This document shows, one piece after another, positions 59,425 through 64,000 of a stretch of DNA of 64,000 nt; positions within the stretch are counted from its first letter, which is position 1; each line of letters starts with the position of its first letter. This stretch comes from Mortierella sp. BCC40632. Taxonomy: Eukaryota > Mortierellomycota > Mortierellomycetes > Mortierellales > Mortierellaceae. A program made the position numbers and the translations under genes. The stretch is taken from positions 826,001 through 890,000 of the forward strand of contig WAEK01000010.1 of assembly GCA_011634665.1 (NCBI GenBank), in the 5' to 3' direction. The notes beneath the pieces were generated by a model. It had not been told where the DNA came from. It worked only from the letters and a program-made list of their open reading frames with translations, and did not search any database.

Positions 59425-60530
59425 TCACTGCCAGCACACATCCAACCCCCTGCTTCGACGGTGTTCCTGCAACCGTTCCGTGACGCGAGGATGGAGCAGT
59501 CCGTCGCAACTTTGTTGAGTCGACAGCAGATTCCTGATCCTTGTCGACGAAATATCCTCAGACTCGGTCTGGCTTCTTGCAGGCAGCCACCAGATGTTAT
59601 TCCGACTTGCCTCACACCATTCGTATCCATAGGATTGTTCCAGTCGCTTAAACACTCGCTGTTTGGCTGTCAAGACCAATGGGCGTGGCTGTTGTGACGC
59701 TGACAGCGCTGCTGTCGTCGCCTCGGCCAAGGCTAGAGCTGCTGAAGAGGCCGAGGGCGTCAGAGACAAGGATGTGGTGGAGGAAGAGGCAGTGGACGAG
59801 ACAGAGGTGCCCAGCAGCTCTTCCTCATCACTCTCCTCGACCTGGTTCGAGACAGGAACCATGATCGACCCGCCCGTGTTCGTCAAGAGGATCGACCGAC
59901 GGTTTGACGAAGGAGGGCCCAGAGGCCGGTCCACAACAACAATCCCGTTTGTCAACTTGCGTGCTCCTGTCCGTAGTACAAAATCTGCTCCACAAAGGTA
60001 GACGACTCGGATGTTGAAGGGATTTGTCGATTCCAGTGACCCTGATCGTTGTGGAACGGCCGAATCCATGACCTCTTGTGTCTGTGCCTGCATCTGCATC
60101 TGTGATCCCTGTTGCTGCAAGTATGTACCACTGTCACCCTTGACACCGCCCTGTGCTGCCCAAAGGGCCTCCATCTTTTCTTTCAACATTGACTGGCAGC
60201 GCTCTTGAAGGTGTTGCTGCAGTCGCGACGTGACCTTGTGATAATCAAAGAATCGGTCCTGAGTCGACTCCCAAGCATCAACATCAATCCAGTCCGAGTC
60301 GGCTGTCTGAAGTCGGCAGAGCTCCAATCGTTCCTGAGAGTTGAGGACCATTTCCTCGCCCTTGAGCTTTTCGCCAACATAGAGGTCATGGCTAGGTGAG
60401 AGATAGCCTCCCAAGATAATGGCTGAAGTCGATCCACCTTCGCTTCCGTTTTCCCAGTCTCCTTGCTCCATCCTTTGCTTGGCAGCCTCGAGCATTTCGG
60501 TGTGCTGAAGGTGGATTGGACAGAATGAGC
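59425..60530 (-). CDS. NMA1: Nicotinamide-nucleotide adenylyltransferase (NMNAT), 3' exon
   Basis: An exon of 368 codons opens at an acceptor (TTTGATAG, then GCTCATTC), so the first residues lie on an unseen upstream exon. The enzyme joins NMN or nicotinate mononucleotide to ATP, making NAD precursors. Motifs in order: GSFCPIHLQH (nucleotide-binding (H/T)xxH signature), GGYLSPSHD, ERLELCRLQ with SDWIDVDAWE, YLCGADFV and, near the end, ISSTRIRNLL. A long low-complexity Gln/Ser/Thr/Ala insert (about residues 140-290 of the exon) between the two catalytic halves makes it larger than usual family members. The symbol is by family resemblance to yeast; orthology between NMA1 and NMA2 cannot be told. 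No frame damage. Confidence 0.8.
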
Positions 60531-61315
60531 CTATCAAAGTTATAGATAAAGTAAAGCGTTAGTTGATATCCAAGTGCCTATCGATGGATGAAGAGAAGGG
60601 GGATTGGAGGAGAGGGGGTTGGGGGTTGGCGCAGCACATGCGCTTCTTGTCCTCTCTGTCTCTCTCTCTTTCTTTTTTTCTTTCTTTCTTTCTTTCTCTC
60701 TCCCTTTTCTCTCTCTCTCTCTCTCTCTTCTTTCTCTCTCTCTCTCTCCAAGGCAATGAGACAGCCCAAATGCATTCCGTCATTGCCTTGTCCTGCACCT
60801 GATATCAATTGATAACTGTTTGCAGAACGGATATGGGAGGGAGAGAGAGAGAGAGAGAGAGAGTAGGAGATAGGAGAGAGAGCAGGGGAGAAGGAGGAAA
60901 AAAGAGAAAGAGGAAGGACAAGGAGGAGGACGAGGAGGACGAGGGAGGAGAAGGAGGAAGGGAGAAAGTAGGGGTAAGGCTTGTCTGGGGTCGATGCGAT
61001 GGGTATCAGGAGCAATTGTGCATGCAGGCCTTGGAGGCCGTGGTCTGCAAGTCGTCCTTGGCAATTGTTGGGTTCCTTTTTGGCTGCATCTGTCCGTCGC
61101 ATGTCGGTCGCATGTTGGTTCGTGGATGTGATGATATATTTCCACGAACCATGTCCGTCCGTGAGCTGTGGATGAGTCGATGGGGTCGATGGTCCATTGT
61201 CCGTGGACGCCTTTGTGCCTGCGCCTCTGTCTGTGTCTGCTTTGTTGCATGTGTGTTCGTGTTCATCGATGGAGATGCCGATGTTTGTGCCAATGTGTGT
61301 GTGCGCTTTAGTAGG

Positions 61316-61348
<33 letters not shown>

Positions 61349-61794
61349 CGGGGGACCCTTGGACAATGATGATGCATCGTCCCAGAAAAAAAAAAAAAAA
61401 GACTCGGTTTGTTGTTCCTGTGGGGAAAAAAAAAAAAAAAAGTGTGTGTGTGTGTGTATAGGGGGGCAGGAGTAGAAGGGATAACTTCGACCTTATTTTT
61501 GTGGAGCAGACCAGATCAGGCCAGCCAGCCAACCAGTCCCACGAAAAAAAAAAAAAAAAGCCCAAAAGGTTGTTTGATGCGTGTGAGCATATACAAAAAG
61601 TCGGATCCCACTACCCCATCAAACGGACCGGACCCGTTCCATCCTGTTGGTCACAAGACACACAGGGCAAAAAAAAAAAATCCTATCTTTTTTTTTTTTT
61701 TTTTTTTTTTTTTTGTGTCCAGGAACAGGAACAAGAAGAGGCGAATGCAAAAAAGTACTATATGTGTTATGTGTGTCCCTCTGTACCTCTTGTA

Positions 61795-61827
<33 letters not shown>

Positions 61828-62470
61828 GCACGCCCTTGTTCAACCAACCGTGCCTTTTTTTTTTCTCTCTCTTTCTTTTTTTGGCCCCTCTTTTGTGGCA
61901 AGTGTTGTGTGCAGCCACATCAGGTCTGTAAGGAGAGAGGCGTAGTCTGGGTGCAGGGGTTCGCGTGTCCGTGTAAAGTCCGAGCTCCAATCCAAACTCA
62001 ATCCCGAACCCAAGCAAAGTGTGGAGGAAGAGAAAAGATAGAAAAGAAAAAAAAATATAAGAGACGAAGGGGCTACAAGGGGAGGCAGAACTGTGGGGAC
62101 ACAACATGGTATTTGTTTGATATTTTTTTTTTTTTTTTTTGTTTTCAAATGGAAAAACCCCCAAGGCAACCCCCCCCCCCCCCACTCTCCACCCCCGCCT
62201 TAAAAGTGTGGGTTGATGATGTTGTACCACTGCCGTGGTCATGACATGCATGAGTTGTGTGTGTATGTGTGCAAGGACAAGGAGGAAGTATGGGTGTTGT
62301 GTGCGTACATGCATCGAAGCAATATTGAATACAATAATATTGTACAAAGTAAGCTGTGGCCAAGAACATGGAAGTGTCTGTCATTGCAGCCCTTTTCTTC
62401 CTCTTCCTCTTCCTCCTTCTTCCCCTTCCCCTCCCCCATCCTCATCATCATTGTGTCGTGCACAAAGAGC

Positions 62471-62501
<31 letters not shown>

Positions 62502-63661
62502 GCTGTGAGCTCTTAGGAGAAAGAGGCGTTGTCGTGACAGTACCTGTTTGGTCACACTCCACAATACACACACAAACACAAAGGCACAGACTTTGGCCTT
62601 GGCTCAGGCGCATACATGTCCAATCCATCCGTCCATCCGCCCATCCGCCATTGCGGCTACCACATTCCAAGCAAATGGAACTAGCAGTAGCTGGTGCACT
62701 TTTTTTTTTTTCTTTTTTTCTCTTGTGCCTGTGTGAAGCCTTTTCTTCTCTTTCTCTCTCTTTCTTTTTTTTCCTTGCCCATGTGGCTGCATCGTGATCA
62801 ACGCAACAGAGGAGAGGGGGAGGTGTGGGATGGGAAAGGACCGAGTCGAAGGACCTGATTCGATCAATAGCATCAAGGTCAGTGCAGTAGCAAAGAGACA
62901 TCTCTCGATCCAACGTCTTTTGAGTGTGTGTGAGAGAGAGAAAGTACACACGCGCAGCCAATTGACTGAACAGAAGGACCAACAGGGGAGAGAGAGAGAG
63001 AGAGAGACCCAATTGAGGAAAAAAAAAAAAAAAAAAAAAGAGAGGAACAGAGAAAGAAGGAAAGAAAGGGGCAAGGGAAAAGAAGAGGTGTCTTGACCTG
63101 GTGTTGACCACGGAGATCCGAATCAAAGAAGGCATGCAGAGAGCAAAAAAAAAAAAAAAAAAAAAAAAAAGACAGAGATAGAGAGAGAGAGACTAGAGGT
63201 GCAGAGATACAACAGGGTCCAGGTTTTTTTTTTTTTTTCCATGCTCTCTTCTCCTCTCTGCAATGCACTGTTGATCGAGGCAAAATGGTAGGGGGGAAGA
63301 GGGGGGCAGGGGGAGAGTGGATGCAGCAGAAAAGTGGTGTTGCGGAAAGTCGCAGTTGCCTCCACCACCTCCTCCTCCTCCTCTTTTCTTTTCTTTTCAC
63401 CCCGAACTGATTCACGCCTGCAAACACACACTCGCTCGCTATCGGATCGAGACTCCCTTTTTTTTTTTTTCCCTCCCTTACAACTCTGTCCCCGTCCACC
63501 CTTTCTCCGCCTCGTGCTCAGCTAAGCACAAAGGGCGGGTGTACTTTTTGGCAATCTGCCGATTGGACTGAACAACAAAGAAAGCCCGTGACATCCTCTC
63601 ACCACGGAAAATAAAAAGGGCTACACGGGTTCAAGGGGAGTTTTGGCTGGAATAGAATACG

Positions 63662-63694
<33 letters not shown>

Positions 63695-64000
63695 CGAGTG
63701 CCAAAAGATAATATGCAACAAAAGTAGAAAAAAGGCTGGACCGACTGAATGGCAGACGAACAGATAGGCAGGGGTGCATCTCGGGGTCAAGTAGCATTGA
63801 GAGGAAAGCCTACGTCGACAGACATTTCCAACCCCTCGGAAATCCTCATTCTCTTTTGTAGGCAAAAAAGAGACTGGCTCCAGTCAAAAGGAAAAATAAA
63901 GAAGAAAAAAAAAGAAAAAGAAAAAGAAAAAAGAAAATGAAGAGATCCTGTCTGTCCTGTATCCTGAATACACACTAAGAGTAGAATGGCGTGTCGAAAG
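60531..64000. other. Low-complexity 3.5 kb, upstream of NMNAT exon; no gene found
   Basis: The stretch is dominated by simple sequence: CT/CTTT tracts (60655-60750), (GA)n (60840-60864), homopolymers (poly-A at 61317-61347, 61386-61400, 63020-63039, 63147-63170 and 63662-63692; poly-T at 61689-61714 and 62123-62140; poly-C at 62169-62183) and an (AGC)n run (62475-62502). The missing first exon of the NMNAT gene should be here or beyond, but I could not identify it. Frames here are rich in Lys, Phe, Ser or Leu and look like repeat artefacts. Confidence 0.5.
62475..62502. repeat. (AGC)n microsatellite
   Basis: About nine AGC units. Confidence 0.9.

Noticed and set aside
60578..61369. Long frames on both strands rich in Ser/Leu or Arg/Glu
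   Set aside because: They run over CT and GA tracts; no domain, and no splice link to the NMNAT exon could be shown.
61501..63135. Several 150-300-codon frames near the right end
   Set aside because: Composed of Lys, Phe and Ser runs from homopolymers; both strands are equally open, which is not coding behaviour.
1..64000. CRISPR arrays, bacterial operons, rRNA or tRNA genes
   Set aside because: No regularly spaced repeats with unique spacers, no ribosomal RNA cores and no cloverleaf with a convincing T-arm were seen by eye; a dedicated tRNA search was not possible.

Overview
The window reads as nuclear DNA of a filamentous fungus. Genes carry short GT-AG introns (about 40-115 bp) with fungal-type branch sites, poly-A/T and dinucleotide tracts are very long, and eukaryotic DNA transposons and a Fanzor-type nuclease are present. 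The mix suggests an early-diverging lineage such as Mortierellomycota; that is inference from gene content. All exon models below were built by hand from splice sites, reading phase and alignment of paralogues within the window.

Layout. 1-2640: a truncated 'pore-only' channel copy and the stump of a larger one. 2640-8780: little recognisable coding apart from a decayed Gag/reverse-transcriptase fragment (about 4738-5455) and inverted-repeat sequences (5600-6160). 8782-13840: a complete 5.06-kb DNA element with terminal inverted repeats and a TA duplication, holding one six-exon gene. Its product (about 1313 aa) joins an N-terminal XPG/FEN1-type flap nuclease domain to a C-terminal Fanzor (TnpB-like RuvC) nuclease. 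14681-17957: a PIF/Harbinger transposon with an apparently intact DDE transposase and a frameshifted accessory gene, inserted into a dead channel copy. 21901-22893: a P-loop GTPase gene with its own TATA box, lying in the gap of that dead copy.

About 24.9-58.6 kb is an array of one gene family, all on the minus strand: large proteins (about 1665-1685 aa) with a disordered N-terminus, a WD40-like propeller region, a TRP-like six-helix channel domain and a C-terminal coiled coil. There are four full-length copies: CH1 (intact), CH2 (phase-perfect but with one in-frame stop), CH3 (frameshift in a trinucleotide repeat) and CH4 (intact, divergent). Truncated copies that begin inside the pore exon lie between them, accompanied by a recurrent spacer. 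The array looks as if it grew by duplication of a composite unit of full channel, spacer and pore-only copy.

The right end holds the 3' exon of a nicotinamide-nucleotide adenylyltransferase gene (59425-60530), followed by 3.5 kb of simple-sequence DNA in which its first exon could not be found. The XPG-Fanzor fusion is the most striking item. It carries both catalytic acid sets and sits in a cleanly bounded element with no recognisable transposase.
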